NCBI GenBank assembly: GCA_018402235.1
Contig: JAGYJJ010000004.1
Span: forward strand, 1,137,256-1,201,255
Direction: 5' to 3'
DNA from: Candidatus Nanopelagicales bacterium
GTDB taxonomy: Bacteria > Actinomycetota > Actinomycetes > S36-B12
Length of the DNA stretch: 64,000 nt
The notes beneath the pieces were generated by a model. That model was not told where the DNA came from and did not search any database. It worked only from the letters and a program-made list of their open reading frames with translations. This document shows, piece after piece, positions 1 to 9,989 of the stretch (its first letter is position 1; the number at the start of each line of letters is the position of its first letter). The position numbers were made by a program, and so were the translations under genes.

Positions 1-2
1 CC

Positions 3-134
3 ACCGAACTCACCAATCCGATGGACCTTTTCGCACGTGGCGCCAACCACGGTGGCTTGTGGCGCGCGGCTTACGCGCCACGGTCAGTGCTGGGAATAGC
101 CGCCCTGCTGGGGATGTTCGAGTCTCGCGCGTAG
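3..134 (+). CDS. 3' end of an unidentified gene (partial)
   Basis: An open frame enters from the left edge and ends at a TAG at 132-134. The 43 visible residues have a plausible amphipathic to hydrophobic composition, including a stretch APRSVLGIAALLGMF. I do not recognise the family. The end of the frame runs into the first copy of the 31-bp repeat. It could also be chance, because the other frames here are short and uninformative. Confidence 0.25.
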   Translation, partial: TELTNPMDLFARGANHGGLWRAAYAPRSVLGIAALLGMFESRA

Positions 135-188
135 CGAGACCAAGGAACGCGAGTCTCGCGCGTAGCGAGACCAAGGAACGCGAGTCTC
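119..188. repeat. 31-bp tandem repeat with internal hairpin
   Basis: Two exact copies of a 31-base unit lie head to tail at 119-149 and 150-180, followed by the first 8 bases of a third copy at 181-188. Each full unit contains the inverted repeat GTCTCGC-gcgta-GCGAGAC, so each copy can fold as a 7-bp hairpin. Function is unknown. Confidence 0.85.
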
Positions 189-372
189 CGGAAATGGCGG
201 AACCCGCGCGGCTGGGGGGTTGACGCGCGGGCTCCTTGGTGCACGAAGTGCACCGGTTGCCGCCGGGGGTGGCGGCTGTCGGTCAGTGTGCCGATTGCCG
301 GGAGGCTTGTCCGCGGATCGAAACAAATACCTGGTCAAATTTCGCCATGCGGAACACGGATTCGGTGTCCCA
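189..372. other. Non-coding, palindrome-rich segment
   Basis: I see no credible gene here. Three further inverted repeats follow the tandem repeat: CCCGCGCG at 203-210 with CGCGCGGG at 224-231; GGTGCAC at 238-244 with GTGCACC at 248-254; and GCCGCC at 259-264 with GGCGGC at 271-276. Another lies to the left (GTGGCGCG 59-66 with CGCGCCAC 74-81). Some of these may terminate the leftward ROK/kinase transcript that ends at 373. Confidence 0.6.
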
Positions 373-1572
373 TCACTCGCTTCTCAGCGACTCCGTTGAT
401 GCCAGCCATCGCTGCGGACGTTCCAACGCGCGATCGAAAGCAAGTTCGGAGGCACCGACCACGATGCTGTCCGTCCCCAAAGACGGACCCACTAGGCGAA
501 TATCAGTACTCTCGCGGGACAGCGTGAAGCGCAATTCCTCGATGATCGTGTGTCGGTAGTGCGCGAGCAGCACTTCGAGGTGCCCCGCCAACACGATCGT
601 GTCCGGGTTCACCATGTTCACGACCGGCGCCAGACCTTGCCCCACCGCGCGCGCAGCATTCGTCAGCGCGGATTGGCATGCATCGTCACCGGACTGTGCC
701 GCTTCGAGGACATCATTGATGCCTGCCGTGAGCGGATCAAGACCAGCGGACGACACGATCGAGGTGAGACCGATCACCGTTTCCCAACATCCGCGGGCAC
801 CACACCGGCAGGCAGCTCCCTGCGGATCAAAGCGGATGTGACCGATCTCGCCGGCAAAGCCGGAAGCACCGGTTAGCGTCTCACCGTTGACGATCACCCC
901 GCCACCGATGCCAACGTCTCCAGATACGAAGACCATGACCCGGCTTCGCTTGCCGGCACCCCGGGTCCATTCGGCCATCGCGCCGAGATTGGCGTCGTTG
1001 CCGAGCACTACCGGGACGTCGGATCCAAATCGTTCGTGCAGTGCCGCGGAAACGATTACTCCAAAGGGCGTGTCCACCCAACCCAAAGTCGGAGCACGGT
1101 GAACGGTGCTGCGCGGTGGTTCTCCTCCCGGATCGATGATCCCGGGCATGGCACACCCGATACCCACCCACATCACATGGTCGGGTAGTTCTTCTGCGAT
1201 TTCTGAACTGCCCGCCACTACGCGTGCTGCCACCTCATAGGGATCGGTGGATCCCCTTCGATGCGTCTTCGACCACCGATGCAGAATCTGCCCACCTAAA
1301 CCCTCGACGATCGCAGTGCTGGAGTCGGCACGAATATCCCAGCCGATAACCGCTACGGAATCAGGTACTGCACGGACCATGAGGGACGGTCGACCAACGC
1401 CACCCGAAGAGCCAGCACCTTCTTCCACCAATCCGACGCTTACCAACTCATTGACGATGGTGGCAACGGTGCTGCGATTCAGCCCGGTCGCCGTTCCCAG
1501 ATCTGACCGGGTCAGGGCCCCCGCGGCATGCAGCGCGCGCAGTATCCGCGAAAATCCACCCCCATCGATCAC
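373..1572 (-). CDS. ROK-family transcriptional regulator
   Basis: A 399-residue protein with an N-terminal winged helix-turn-helix (about residues 5-60, with [20 protein letters not shown]) followed by a ROK sugar-kinase-like domain. The ROK zinc site is visible as [10 protein letters not shown] near residue 255, preceded by GEIGHI. ROK repressors of the NagC/XylR type bind sugars or sugar phosphates and control the neighbouring catabolic genes. The start codon overlaps the stop of the upstream FGGY kinase by 4 bases, so the two are co-translated. It probably senses the substrate or product of that kinase. The ligand is not deducible. Confidence 0.9.
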   Translation of the reverse strand: MIDGGGFSRILRALHAAGALTRSDLGTATGLNRSTVATIVNELVSVGLVEEGAGSSGGVGRPSLMVRAVPDSVAVIGWDIRADSSTAIVEGLGGQILHRWSKTHRRGSTDPYEVAARVVAGSSEIAEELPDHVMWVGIGCAMPGIIDPGGEPPRSTVHRAPTLGWVDTPFGVIVSAALHERFGSDVPVVLGNDANLGAMAEWTRGAGKRSRVMVFVSGDVGIGGGVIVNGETLTGASGFAGEIGHIRFDPQGAACRCGARGCWETVIGLTSIVSSAGLDPLTAGINDVLEAAQSGDDACQSALTNAARAVGQGLAPVVNMVNPDTIVLAGHLEVLLAHYRHTIIEELRFTLSRESTDIRLVGPSLGTDSIVVGASELAFDRALERPQRWLASTESLRSE

Positions 1573-3008
1573 GAGTACAAAGCCTCCCGAGCACGCCGGT
1601 ACTGATCACGAACGTGCGGGATCAGATTTGCATCACGCCGGATGGTTGCGCCTTCGCGCACCGCTGGCCAAGCGGGAAGGCCGTCGCCCAGCAGCACCCA
1701 AGCCGCCTGCCGCGCTGCACCGTCGGCCACGTACTCACCAGGTGGAGGCACCTCGACGGGTGCAGTGACCAAGGTTGCGGCAACATCGATCACGGCTGAA
1801 TTCGCAGCAGCGCCACCGACCAGTAGTACGCGGCGGGGCGCTACTCCAACCTGCACAAGTGCATCGACGGCATCAGCCAAACCGCCGAGCATGCCTTCTA
1901 CTGAAGCGCGCGCAATATTCGCTGGTGTCAGATTGTTGCGAGCAATCCCATGCAAGGAACCACGAGCATCCGGCAAATTGGGTGTTCGTTCACCATCGAA
2001 GTACGGCAGCATCGTGAGCCCGCCAGCTCCGGGTGCGGTACTCAAGGCCAGCCGTGCGAATTCGTCCATGTCGATGCCCAACATTTCCGCGGTGCTCGTC
2101 AACACCCGCGCTGCATTCAACGTGCAAACCAACGGCAGGAATCGTCCCGTCGCGTCGGCGAATCCAGCGACCAGTCCCGTCGGATCAGCAGTGGGTGAAT
2201 CCGAACCCGCGAAAGCGGTACCTGATGTTCCCAGCGACACCACAACATCACCGGGTCCTATTCCCAGGGACAAAGCAGCGCCCATGTTGTCGCCGGTGCC
2301 CGGTCCCAACACGACAGGTTCATTTCCGCTGATTCCCAATTGTGCGCGGGCTTTGCCCCCGAGTTCACCCACAACATCGAAAGGCCCGGCAACGCGCGGC
2401 AACGAAACGTCGTGACCCAGGGCGGCGATCAGGATGTCGCGGCGGTACTCACCGGTTGCCGGTGACCAGTAACCCGTTCCGCTGGCATCGCCGCGATCGG
2501 TGACGGCTTCAACCGGTTGGTCCGCAAGCAACCACGTTAAGTAATCGTGCGGCAACATGATCGATGCAGTGCGCTCGGCGTTATCTGGCTCATTGCGAGC
2601 CATCCACCGCACCTTGCTTACGGTGAATGCCGCAAGCGGCACACTGCCCACGGCTTCGGCCCAGGCCGCTGGTCCACCGAGTTCGGCGGTGAGTTCGGCA
2701 GCGTCGGCGGCCGAGCGGGTGTCGTTCCACAGCAGCGCCGGGCGCACGACGGCGCCCGATTCATCGAGCGCGACCATTCCGTGCTGTTGGCCGGCAACCG
2801 AGATCGCCGACACTCCATCGAGTAGACCACCTGAGCACGCCTGCACGAACGCCTGCCACCAGGCGCCCGGATCCACCTCGGTGCCATCAGGGTGCGCGGC
2901 TCTGCCTTCGCGCAACCACGCACCGGTCTGGGCATCACGGACAACCACTTTCACCGACTGCGTGGATGTATCCACGCCCGCCACGAGTTCACCCGCTGCA
3001 CGCGCCAT
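1569..3008 (-). CDS. xylB: FGGY-family carbohydrate kinase (xylulokinase-like)
   Basis: Phosphorylates a pentulose or related ketose with ATP. The N-terminal phosphate motif [11 protein letters not shown], the substrate-side motif GQQHGMV, the ATP motif [13 protein letters not shown] and the C-terminal [10 protein letters not shown] mark an FGGY kinase of normal length (about 479 residues). I start at the ATG at 3008 because the family N-terminus begins there; an in-frame ATG 8 codons upstream is possible. It lies back to back with the split transketolase, with a palindromic operator between them. Xylulokinase is the closest named activity, but the neighbouring transketolase and RuBisCO-like genes also fit apulose kinase or another unusual ketose kinase. 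Confidence 0.88.
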   Translation of the reverse strand: MARAAGELVAGVDTSTQSVKVVVRDAQTGAWLREGRAAHPDGTEVDPGAWWQAFVQACSGGLLDGVSAISVAGQQHGMVALDESGAVVRPALLWNDTRSAADAAELTAELGGPAAWAEAVGSVPLAAFTVSKVRWMARNEPDNAERTASIMLPHDYLTWLLADQPVEAVTDRGDASGTGYWSPATGEYRRDILIAALGHDVSLPRVAGPFDVVGELGGKARAQLGISGNEPVVLGPGTGDNMGAALSLGIGPGDVVVSLGTSGTAFAGSDSPTADPTGLVAGFADATGRFLPLVCTLNAARVLTSTAEMLGIDMDEFARLALSTAPGAGGLTMLPYFDGERTPNLPDARGSLHGIARNNLTPANIARASVEGMLGGLADAVDALVQVGVAPRRVLLVGGAAANSAVIDVAATLVTAPVEVPPPGEYVADGAARQAAWVLLGDGLPAWPAVREGATIRRDANLIPHVRDQYRRAREALYS

Positions 3009-3048
3009 GGGGGAACCGTGCCACATCACCACCCACAGTGGGAGACTG

Positions 3049-3063
3049 ACTTGTAGGACGACC
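3049..3063. promoter_or_regulatory. Putative GntR operator, kinase/transketolase gap
   Basis: The 15 bases here match 12 of 15 positions of the perfect palindrome upstream of the GntR gene (9193-9207, read on the opposite strand), sharing the core TTGTAGGAC. The site sits between the divergent kinase and transketolase genes, 23 bases before the GTG at 3086. GntR/HutC regulators commonly bind such short palindromes, so joint control of both arms is inferred. Confidence 0.55.
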
Positions 3064-3085
3064 TACCTCTTTGTACCCTGACCTT

Positions 3086-4001
3086 GTGCCCGATTCCCCT
3101 TCACTCGACCCCGTAACCATGGCCACTGGAATCCGCCGCCGGGTGCTGGCCCACGTACTGGCCAACAACGGCGGCTACCTCAGCCAGGCCTGCTCCTCGG
3201 CCGAACTGCTCGCCGCCCTCTACGCGTCGGTGCTCAAGCTCGCCCCCACCGAGGGCCCACTACATCCGCCCACCTTCGAAGCGGTCCCCGGCCCGGATGC
3301 CCCGCGGGTATCCGGCGGCGTCTTTCACGGCGAGGTCGGACCTGACCTCGATCGGTTGATCATCTCCCCCGCGCACTACGCGCTCGTGGTCTACGCAGCA
3401 CTCATCGAATCCGGACGGCTCGATGAGGCAGCACTCGATCAATTCAATAAAGACGGTTCCACCGTCGAGATGATCGGCGCTGAGCACTCGCCCGGTTTCG
3501 AAACCACCACCGGATCACTCGCGCAAGCACTATCCACCGCCGGCGGGATCGCCCTCGGCCGACGCCTGAAGAACGAAACCGGTCGCACCTTCGTATTCAT
3601 GAGCGACGGGGAATTCCAAGAAGGACAAACCTGGGAAGCCATTCAGGCGCTCGTCTTCTACCGACTCGACACGGTGCGCGTCGTGGTTGATGTCAACCGC
3701 GCGCAGTGCGACGGTCCAATGGATTCGGTCATGACGATCGAACCGTTGGCAACCAAACTCAAAGCATTCGGTGCCAGTGTTGATTCGGTCGATGGACACG
3801 ACATTGCAGCCCTCACAGCATCGCTCGAACGGCAAACTGGTAAACCGCATTTCGTCCTCGCGTACACCGATCCCGCACGCGGTGTTCCGCTTACTCAACG
3901 ATCGCAGGCCCGTCCTGCACTACCTGCGCTTCACCGGCCCCGAGGAACGAGCCGCATACCAGAAGTTCTATGACACCACCCTGGTCGGAGGCACCGCATG
4001 A
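3086..4001 (+). CDS. Transketolase, N-terminal (TPP-binding) subunit; frameshifted
   Basis: First half of a two-subunit thiamine-diphosphate transketolase, which moves two-carbon ketol units between sugar phosphates. TPP/magnesium motifs are visible: TGSLAQALSTAGGIALG and MSDGEFQEGQTWEA followed by VVVDVNRAQCDG. The reading frame is broken near 3893 by one apparent extra base; the true C-terminus (LLNDRRPVLHYLRF...) continues in the next frame to the TGA at 3999-4001, which overlaps the next start by 4 bases. I place the start at GTG 3086; TTG 3071 and ATG 3119 are alternatives. In apiose catabolism a comparable pair (AptA/AptB) acts on apulose 4-phosphate, so the substrate here need not be a standard pentose phosphate. 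Confidence 0.88.
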
Positions 4002-5038
4002 GTGAACACACCGGCGTGGAGATCGTCACCCGCCCGCACGTGGAGAACTTCATTCGTTGGTCGGCTGACAAGCCCGAGATTGTGGTTCTCAGTGCTGACC
4101 TCACCAACTCATGCGAGGTGGGTAAGTGGCGAGACACCTACCCCGAGCGCTTCTTTTCCATGGGTATGGCCGAGCAGAACATGCTCGGTTTTGCTGCCGG
4201 ACTCGCCCGCGAAGGGTTCGAACCGTGGCTGCACACCTTCGCGGTGTTCTTGTACCGCCGCCCACTCGATCAACTCCAGATGTCGATCGCCTACCCGAAT
4301 CTGAAGGTTCGTTTAGTTGGCTTCCTACCCGGCATCACCACACCCGGTGGTGTGACGCACCAAGCGATCGACGATATCGCGGTGATGCGCTCGATCCCGA
4401 ACATGACGATCTTGGAGACCGGCGACGCCACCGAGGTGGAAAGCGTGCTCGACGTTGCGCACGCCATCGACGGTCCGGTGTACATCCGCATGCTGCGCGG
4501 CGAAGTGCCGCGTCTGTTCCCGGAGCCCATGCAGTTCAACACCGCGCGTGTGCTGTCAGTAGCCGGAGATTCGATCGCCGATCCCGCGGACCTGGTGGTG
4601 CTCACCTCAGGTATCGAGACCGAAGAAGCGCTACGTGCGATCCCGGCGCTGACGGACGCCGGCGCCAGCATCACGCACCTGCACATCTCCACCCTCAAGC
4701 CGTTCACCGACCCAACCGTGCTTACCGCACTGCGCAGTGCGCGCAGCGGCGTGATCACCATGGAAAACCACCTGATCACCGGCGGTTTGGGCTCTGCAGT
4801 TGCCGAGGTCATGGCCGAGAACGGCATCGGCACACCGCTGCACCGCATCGGCCTCAAAGACACCTACGCGCACGGCGCTTCACAGGCCTACCTGCTGCGT
4901 GAGTACGACCTCGATGCGATGTCCTTAGTGCGCAGCGCCGGAAAAGCACTCGGGCGAACGTTCGCTATCGATGCAGTCGATCTCGCCCCGGTGCGCGTCG
5001 CCGCCACACACAGCAGTGCCAAAGTCGAAGCACTATGA
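3998..5038 (+). CDS. Transketolase, C-terminal (pyrimidine-binding) subunit
   Basis: Second transketolase subunit, 346 residues. The pyrimidine-binding domain shows GMAEQNMLGFAAGLA with the conserved catalytic Glu, and a C-terminal transketolase domain follows (about residues 195-320). It forms the active site together with the product of the preceding gene, with which it overlaps by 4 bases; its own stop overlaps the RuBisCO-like start by 4 bases. Transketolase halves encoded separately are common in catabolic operons of actinobacteria and archaea. Confidence 0.93.
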   Translation: MSEHTGVEIVTRPHVENFIRWSADKPEIVVLSADLTNSCEVGKWRDTYPERFFSMGMAEQNMLGFAAGLAREGFEPWLHTFAVFLYRRPLDQLQMSIAYPNLKVRLVGFLPGITTPGGVTHQAIDDIAVMRSIPNMTILETGDATEVESVLDVAHAIDGPVYIRMLRGEVPRLFPEPMQFNTARVLSVAGDSIADPADLVVLTSGIETEEALRAIPALTDAGASITHLHISTLKPFTDPTVLTALRSARSGVITMENHLITGGLGSAVAEVMAENGIGTPLHRIGLKDTYAHGASQAYLLREYDLDAMSLVRSAGKALGRTFAIDAVDLAPVRVAATHSSAKVEAL

Positions 5039-6139
5039 CACCGGACACAAGGGACTCAGCAGACCGCATCGTTGTCGACTACCGAATCTCGAGCGGAGAT
5101 CCCAAGGAGGTCGCCGATGCGATCCGCGTCGAGCAGACCATCGAATTCCCGTTCGATCTGGCACCGGAGTGGATTCAAGAGACCATTGTCGGGCGCATTG
5201 ACAGCATCAGTGGAAGCAGCGTCACGATCTCCTACGCCCCCGGCGTTACCGGCGGCGGCATCACCCAGCTGCTCAACGTGCTGTGGGGGAATGTGTCGCT
5301 CTTCCCGGGAGTGCGCATCACCGGTCTGCACTTGCCGGATTCCTACCTCGCGGATTTTCGTGGTCCGCGCTTTGGCATCGATGGACTTCGCATGCTCGTC
5401 GATGCCCCCACCGGTCCACTCATCTGCACCGCGGTGAAACCGATGGGTACCAATCCCCAAGGGCTCGGCGAGATGGCCGCGACCATCGCGCGCGCAGGTT
5501 TTCACATCATTAAGGATGACCACGGTCTGGCCGATCAACCGTGGGCACGCTGGAACGAACGCGTCCGCGTGATCGCCGAGCACGTCAACGCTGCGCGCGA
5601 ACAAGCAGGAACCACCGCGCTCTACATGCCCAGTTTGAACGTCCCCGCTGATCGGATTCTCGATGCTGCGCACGAAGCGAAAGACGCAGGAGCCGGTGCG
5701 CTTTTGGTTCTTCCTGGGGTATCGGGATTCGATGCGATGCGAATGCTCGCCGACGACGATTCCCTCGCGTCTGCCGATCATGGCGCATCCATCGTTCCTG
5801 GGATCGAATGTGGTGAGCCCCGATCAGGGCATCGACCACGGAATCCTCTTCGGCACGCTTATGCGGCTCGCTGGCGCTGATATTTCGATCTTCCCCAACT
5901 ACGGCGGCCGGTTTTCGTTCTCACCGGCAGAATGCGCGCAGATCAAGGACCTCTGCCACGCACCCCTGGGCAACCTCGCACGGTCGTGGCCGAGCCCGGG
6001 AGGTGGCATGACCTTGGATCGCCTCGACGAACTCACCGAGTTCTACGGAAACGACGTGGCGCTGCTCATCGGCGGAGCGCTCCACCGCGGAGACCTGGCC
6101 ACCAACTCATCGGCAATGGTTCAAGCCCTGCGGGAGTAG
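5035..6139 (+). CDS. RuBisCO-like protein (type IV); frameshifted
   Basis: Member of the RuBisCO large-chain superfamily that is unlikely to fix CO2. The barrel motif TAVKPMG keeps the first active-site Lys, IIKDDHGLADQ keeps the Lys-Asp-Asp metal site but has His where RuBisCO has Glu, PIMAHPS keeps the following His, and PSPGGGMTLDRL and LIGGALHRGD form the phosphate-binding end. The usual loop-6 Lys motif is not visible. The frame changes near 5770 (one extra base); both halves align to one protein of about 367 residues. Relatives are enolases or isomerases of methylthio-sugar phosphates, or decarboxylases/transcarboxylases of 3-oxo-isoapionate 4-phosphate. The KDDH form and transketolase neighbours favour sugar-acid catabolism; the MtnA neighbour keeps the methylthio/deoxy-sugar route open. 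Confidence 0.88.
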
Positions 6140-6145
6140 CAGCAC

Positions 6146-8136
6146 CTAGCGCGGGAACGCCCCGGCAACCCCGCCGTCGACCGTCAGCACCGAACCGGTG
6201 GTGCGCGAAGACCGATCCGACAGCAAGAAGGCCGCGGACTGTGCAACGTCAGTGGTGGTCACGTGCCGGCCAAGAGAGATTGCGCGAGGCGTAGAAGTTC
6301 TCGAGTTCCTCCGGTGCGATGCCGTGGGCTGCCGCGCGCTCTTCGCGCAATCCGCCCTCCCACAACTTGGAGTTGTCGAAGACGGCATCGGGGTTGATCG
6401 CATTGGATCGGATCTGGTGCTTGCCACCTTCAAGTGCAGGCGATACGCATGAGCTGGATCATTCCGGCCTTGGAGACCGAGTAGGCGCCGAATCCTGCAC
6501 CGGGACCGAAGGCGTTCTTGCTTGCAACGAAAACAAGCGAACCACCCAAGCCCTGTTCTTGCATCGCGCGCATCGATTCGCGGGTGAGCGAGAACGCACT
6601 CGTCAGGTTCACCTGCAGGGCGGTGTTCCACTGCTCGTCGGTCAGTTCCGTCAACGTTCCTGAGACGCCCACGCCTGCGTTAAGCACCACGCCGTCGAGC
6701 CCACCGAAGTGCCGCACCGCTCGGTGCACCGTGGTCGAGGTGACCGATGAATCCGATTGATCACCGGCCACCACCACCGGTTCCGGTGCGCCCGCGGCAA
6801 CTAAAGACCCGGCCACTTCATCGAGTCCACCAGCGTCGAGATCTGCGAGCACCAGCGAGCACCCATGCGCACCCAGTTCCAGTGCGATCCCACGACCGAT
6901 TCCCGACGCTGCACCGGTCACGATCACGATGCGCCCAGTGAATTCCGCTGGCGCGGGCTTGAGGGTGAGTTTGTACAGCTCCATCGGCCAGTAGTCGAAA
7001 CGGAAGGTCTCCCGATCGCTCAATGGCTGGGGTGTACCGAACGCTTCGAGCACGGTGCGCGCCACATCGTGGGTGTGCACCGCGATATCCGCAGCCACAG
7101 CCGCGTCCTTCCCCGAGGTTCCCGTGGTTATCGCACCCACCCCAGGCACCAAAATCACGCGCGGCATCGGGTCGTGCGGTCCGAAGCCCTCCGGCATCAA
7201 CTCTTGGTTGCGTTCCACATACGCGAGGTACTCGTCGCGGTACGACCCAACGGAGGAACCCACCTGATCAGCCGAGGAAACCACCAAAGACCGTGGCTTG
7301 ATACGCAGCATGTGGTCGGCGCTAGAAACTCCGCCAGCAACGATCTTGTCTACCTGCGGATGATCGGCCACCTCGCGGAGCCGCTCGTCCACCCGCAGAA
7401 TGCGATGTCCGGTTGCGCTCACCGCACCACGCAAGTGCAACAACAAACGGCGCAATTCCTCTTCGGGGATGTCGTCGTGCCGAGACGGCGGTCCGGCAGC
7501 AACGCGATTGGCCGCAACGAAGTCTCGTGCTTGATCCACTACGTCGATAGTGCGCTGGTAGCACGCAGCGGAGGAATCCCCCCAGGTGATCAGCCCGTGG
7601 TGGGCCAGCACCACACCCTCGTAGTGCGAGAGTTCACCGACGATCTTGCTGAGTTCGAATCCCGGGCGCAGCCAGTCCACGTACGCGAAACCTTCATCGA
7701 GCGCTTCAAGGGTGATCCTCTTGCCCTCGGGGTGGTTGGTCAGAGCACAGATCGCATCGGCATGGACGTGGTCTATGTGCGTGAACGGTAGGAAGGCGTG
7801 CAGGAGTGTCTCGATGGATGGCCGACGCGATGATGGGTCGAGCAGCGCGCGAGTGACCAGATCGGTCATTTCCTCGTCACTCATCTCGCCGCGATCGCGC
7901 AGTGTCGTGAGTTCGGTCAACCGCAAGCCGGGGTAGTCCGAAAGAACCGAGCCGCGCATGTCCGCGCCAGATCCCTTGACCCACATCACCTGCTGCTCGC
8001 GGCCGAGGTGATCGACGATCACACCCTTGGCCGACGTGTTGCCACCGCCGTATACGACAAGCGAAGGGTCGTCGCCGATGCGGTTGGAGCGCTCGACGAG
8101 TTCGACCAGCGGCGTTGGCACATCTTCCCTACTCAT
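6146..8136 (-). CDS. Class II aldolase / short-chain dehydrogenase fusion; frameshifted
   Basis: Two-domain enzyme of about 660 residues, the layout of the rhamnulose-1-phosphate aldolase/alcohol dehydrogenase family. Residues 1-360 form a class II (zinc) aldolase, with metal-binding His in HIDHVHADA and HHGLITWGD. From about residue 405 an NAD(P)-binding SDR domain follows (VTGAASGIGRG, NAGVGVSG, YSVSK). Two single-base shifts near 6435 and 6275 interrupt the SDR part; the last segment ends in SVLTVDGG. It should cleave a ketose 1-phosphate to DHAP plus an aldehyde and then oxidise or reduce the aldehyde. The start overlaps the mtnA stop by 4 bases, so the isomerase probably feeds the aldolase. 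The gene ends 6 bases from the convergent RLP gene. Confidence 0.88.
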
Positions 8137-9175
8137 GGCCGTTCCCCTTCCGGCACTAGAGAATCCATCACCACGCCTTCCCCGGGTTCGACCACACCCA
8201 GTTCCGTGACAATGGCCGAGATGTACTGCGCGGGCGTCACATCGAAGGCAGGGTTGAAGCCGCGTGCACCTACTGGCGCCACGAGTTCGGAGTGGAAGTG
8301 TGTTACTTCGGCCCCATCGCGTAATTCAATTTCGATGTCTTCACCAGACGATGTCGAGAGATCGACGGTGGGTGATGGCGCCGCAACCACAAAGGGCACG
8401 CCGGCGGCAGAACACGCAAGGGCCACGCCAACCGATCCGATCTTGTTCGCAGTATCGCCGTTGCGCGCGATTCGATCAGCGCCGATGATCGCAACGTCCA
8501 CCAAACCACGCAAGAGCGTGGATGCAGCAGCGCCATCCACCTGGACTACGTGCGGTATGCCATCTTGGGTGAGTTCCCACGAGGTCAACCGCGAACCTTG
8601 CAACAATGGACGCGTCTCATCGGCGTAGACCATTTCCACTTCACCGCGCTCGTGGAGTTCGCGCACGATGCCCAGTGCGGTTCCCCACGCAGTTGTCGCC
8701 AAAGACCCGGTGTTGCAGTGGGTTAACACCCGCAACGGACGATGCGTGGTGTTCGCCAGGATCCAGTCCGCACCTTTGCGCGACAGCTCGCGATTGGCTA
8801 CTTCGTCCTCATCCGCAATACGCAGGGCCTCGGCGAGCACCACATCAACGCCGTCGCTTACGAACGGACGAACCCGGTCGACCGCCCAGGCAAGGTTCAC
8901 CGCGGTGGGTCGGGCATTTCGGATCCGGTCGATCTCGACATTCAAGCGACCTGAGTCCCAACCTTCGCGATCGCCTTGAACCATCGCCAGTGCCACGCCG
9001 TACGCCCCTGCCGCGCCAAGTGCCGGGGCACCGCGGACCACCAGCCGGACGATCGCGTCCACCAAATGATCGACACGTGGATGCACTCCATGGTGGTTTC
9101 GACAGCTGGAAGCCTCGTCTGATCGAGCAAAATTATTGCTCCATCTGACCACCGGACCGTACGTATCTCCGACAC
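8133..9175 (-). CDS. mtnA: MtnA-like aldose-1-phosphate isomerase; frameshifted
   Basis: Converts an aldose 1-phosphate such as 5-methylthioribose 1-phosphate or 5-deoxyribose 1-phosphate to the ketose 1-phosphate. Family motifs are complete: RGAPALG, THCNTGSLATTAWGTALG with the catalytic Cys, and IGADRIARNGDTANKIGS with the catalytic Asp. The family N-terminus (TVRWSDGAIILLDQTRLP) lies in a different frame from the body, so one base is missing near 9070. The start is GTG 9175, four bases after a GGAGG. No mtnK or mtnP is seen nearby, so a role outside classical methionine salvage is possible. It is divergent from gntR, with a palindromic operator between them. Confidence 0.88.
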
Positions 9176-9192
9176 CTTGCCTCCAACACAGC

Positions 9193-9207
9193 AGTTGTCC
9201 TACAACT
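9193..9207. promoter_or_regulatory. Putative GntR operator (perfect palindrome)
   Basis: AGTTGT-CCT-ACAACT is a perfect 6-bp inverted repeat with a 3-base spacer, placed between the divergent mtnA-like and gntR starts. A 12/15 copy lies at 3049-3063. Position and symmetry fit an autoregulatory GntR/HutC-type operator. Confidence 0.65.
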
Positions 9208-9236
9208 CGCGGCTAGGCTAACGCAGGGAGGAGAAC

Positions 9237-9968
9237 ATGCCCAGTTCCACACAAACCGCACGCACCCCGCTCGCCCGGCAGATCGCCGAGGACCTACGCC
9301 GGCGCATCGTTGCCGGCGAGTTCTCACCCGGTTCCCGGCTGCCGAGTGAGGCTGAGTTGTGCGAGCACTACCGCGTCTCCCGCGTGACGGTTCGCACCGC
9401 GGCGAAGTCGCTGGAATCCCAGGGGCTGGTCGACATCCGGCACGGCTCGGGGATGTTCGTCGTGGACTTCGGTGGTCAGATCCGATCGGGACTTCAGGAA
9501 CTGCGCTCGATCACCGAGACGATCGAGGAACTTGGCCTCAATGCGAAGGTGCGCCGGGTTTCGCTCACTCGGCGGCAGGCCGACGAGAACGAGCGCGCAC
9601 ACTTGGATGTGAACGACGACGATGAAATCGTGGCCGTGCACCGCGAAATCCTGGCGGACGATGAAGTTGTGGCAGTGTCTATCGACGCCATTCCGGCACG
9701 CCTCGTCCCTGCCAGTGAGGACGCATCATTGGGCAATGGATCGGTGTTCGCCGTTCTCGATCGAATCGGCCTGACTCCCGTGCGTGCGCTTGCCGAGATT
9801 CACGCCGTGCGCGGCAGCGACGTACCCATCGCCGAAGATCACGTTGCCGATGAACTGCTGATTTTGCTCGACCAGGTGCACTACGACCGCTCCGGTGATC
9901 CCGTGGCTTACAGCAAGACCTACTTCGTCGAAGGACGCTTTCAGTTCGTCATCTTGCGCACGCGCTGA
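9237..9968 (+). CDS. GntR-family (HutC/UTRA) transcriptional regulator
   Basis: A 243-residue regulator. Residues 10-75 form a GntR winged helix (PGSRLPSEAELCEHYRVSRVTVR followed by GLVDIRHGSGMFV, shortened here to key features); residues 95-240 form a UTRA ligand-binding domain typical of the HutC subfamily, which binds small phosphorylated or acidic metabolites. A strong GGGAGGAG site precedes the ATG at 9238 by a short spacer. It is the natural controller of the sugar-phosphate locus to its left, since its putative operator occurs at both divergent promoters of that locus. The effector is unknown. Confidence 0.9.
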   Translation: MPSSTQTARTPLARQIAEDLRRRIVAGEFSPGSRLPSEAELCEHYRVSRVTVRTAAKSLESQGLVDIRHGSGMFVVDFGGQIRSGLQELRSITETIEELGLNAKVRRVSLTRRQADENERAHLDVNDDDEIVAVHREILADDEVVAVSIDAIPARLVPASEDASLGNGSVFAVLDRIGLTPVRALAEIHAVRGSDVPIAEDHVADELLILLDQVHYDRSGDPVAYSKTYFVEGRFQFVILRTR

Positions 9969-9989
9969 ACAACCATCACTGGGCAATCA

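Noticed and set aside
3893-3893. Programmed ribosomal frameshift in the transketolase N-subunit
   Set aside because: No slippery sequence or stimulatory structure is evident, and the shift resembles the many other one-base breaks in the window.
5035-6139. RuBisCO suggesting carbon fixation
   Set aside because: The metal-site Glu is His, the loop-6 Lys motif is not visible, and no phosphoribulokinase or small subunit is present. It is a RuBisCO-like protein.
6865-7791. Long rightward open frame opposite the aldolase gene
   Set aside because: His/Arg-rich shadow of the conserved aldolase domain on the other strand.
8133-9175. Complete methionine salvage pathway
   Set aside because: Only an MtnA-like isomerase is present; no mtnP, mtnK, mtnB, mtnC or mtnD is seen, so I do not assign the classical pathway.
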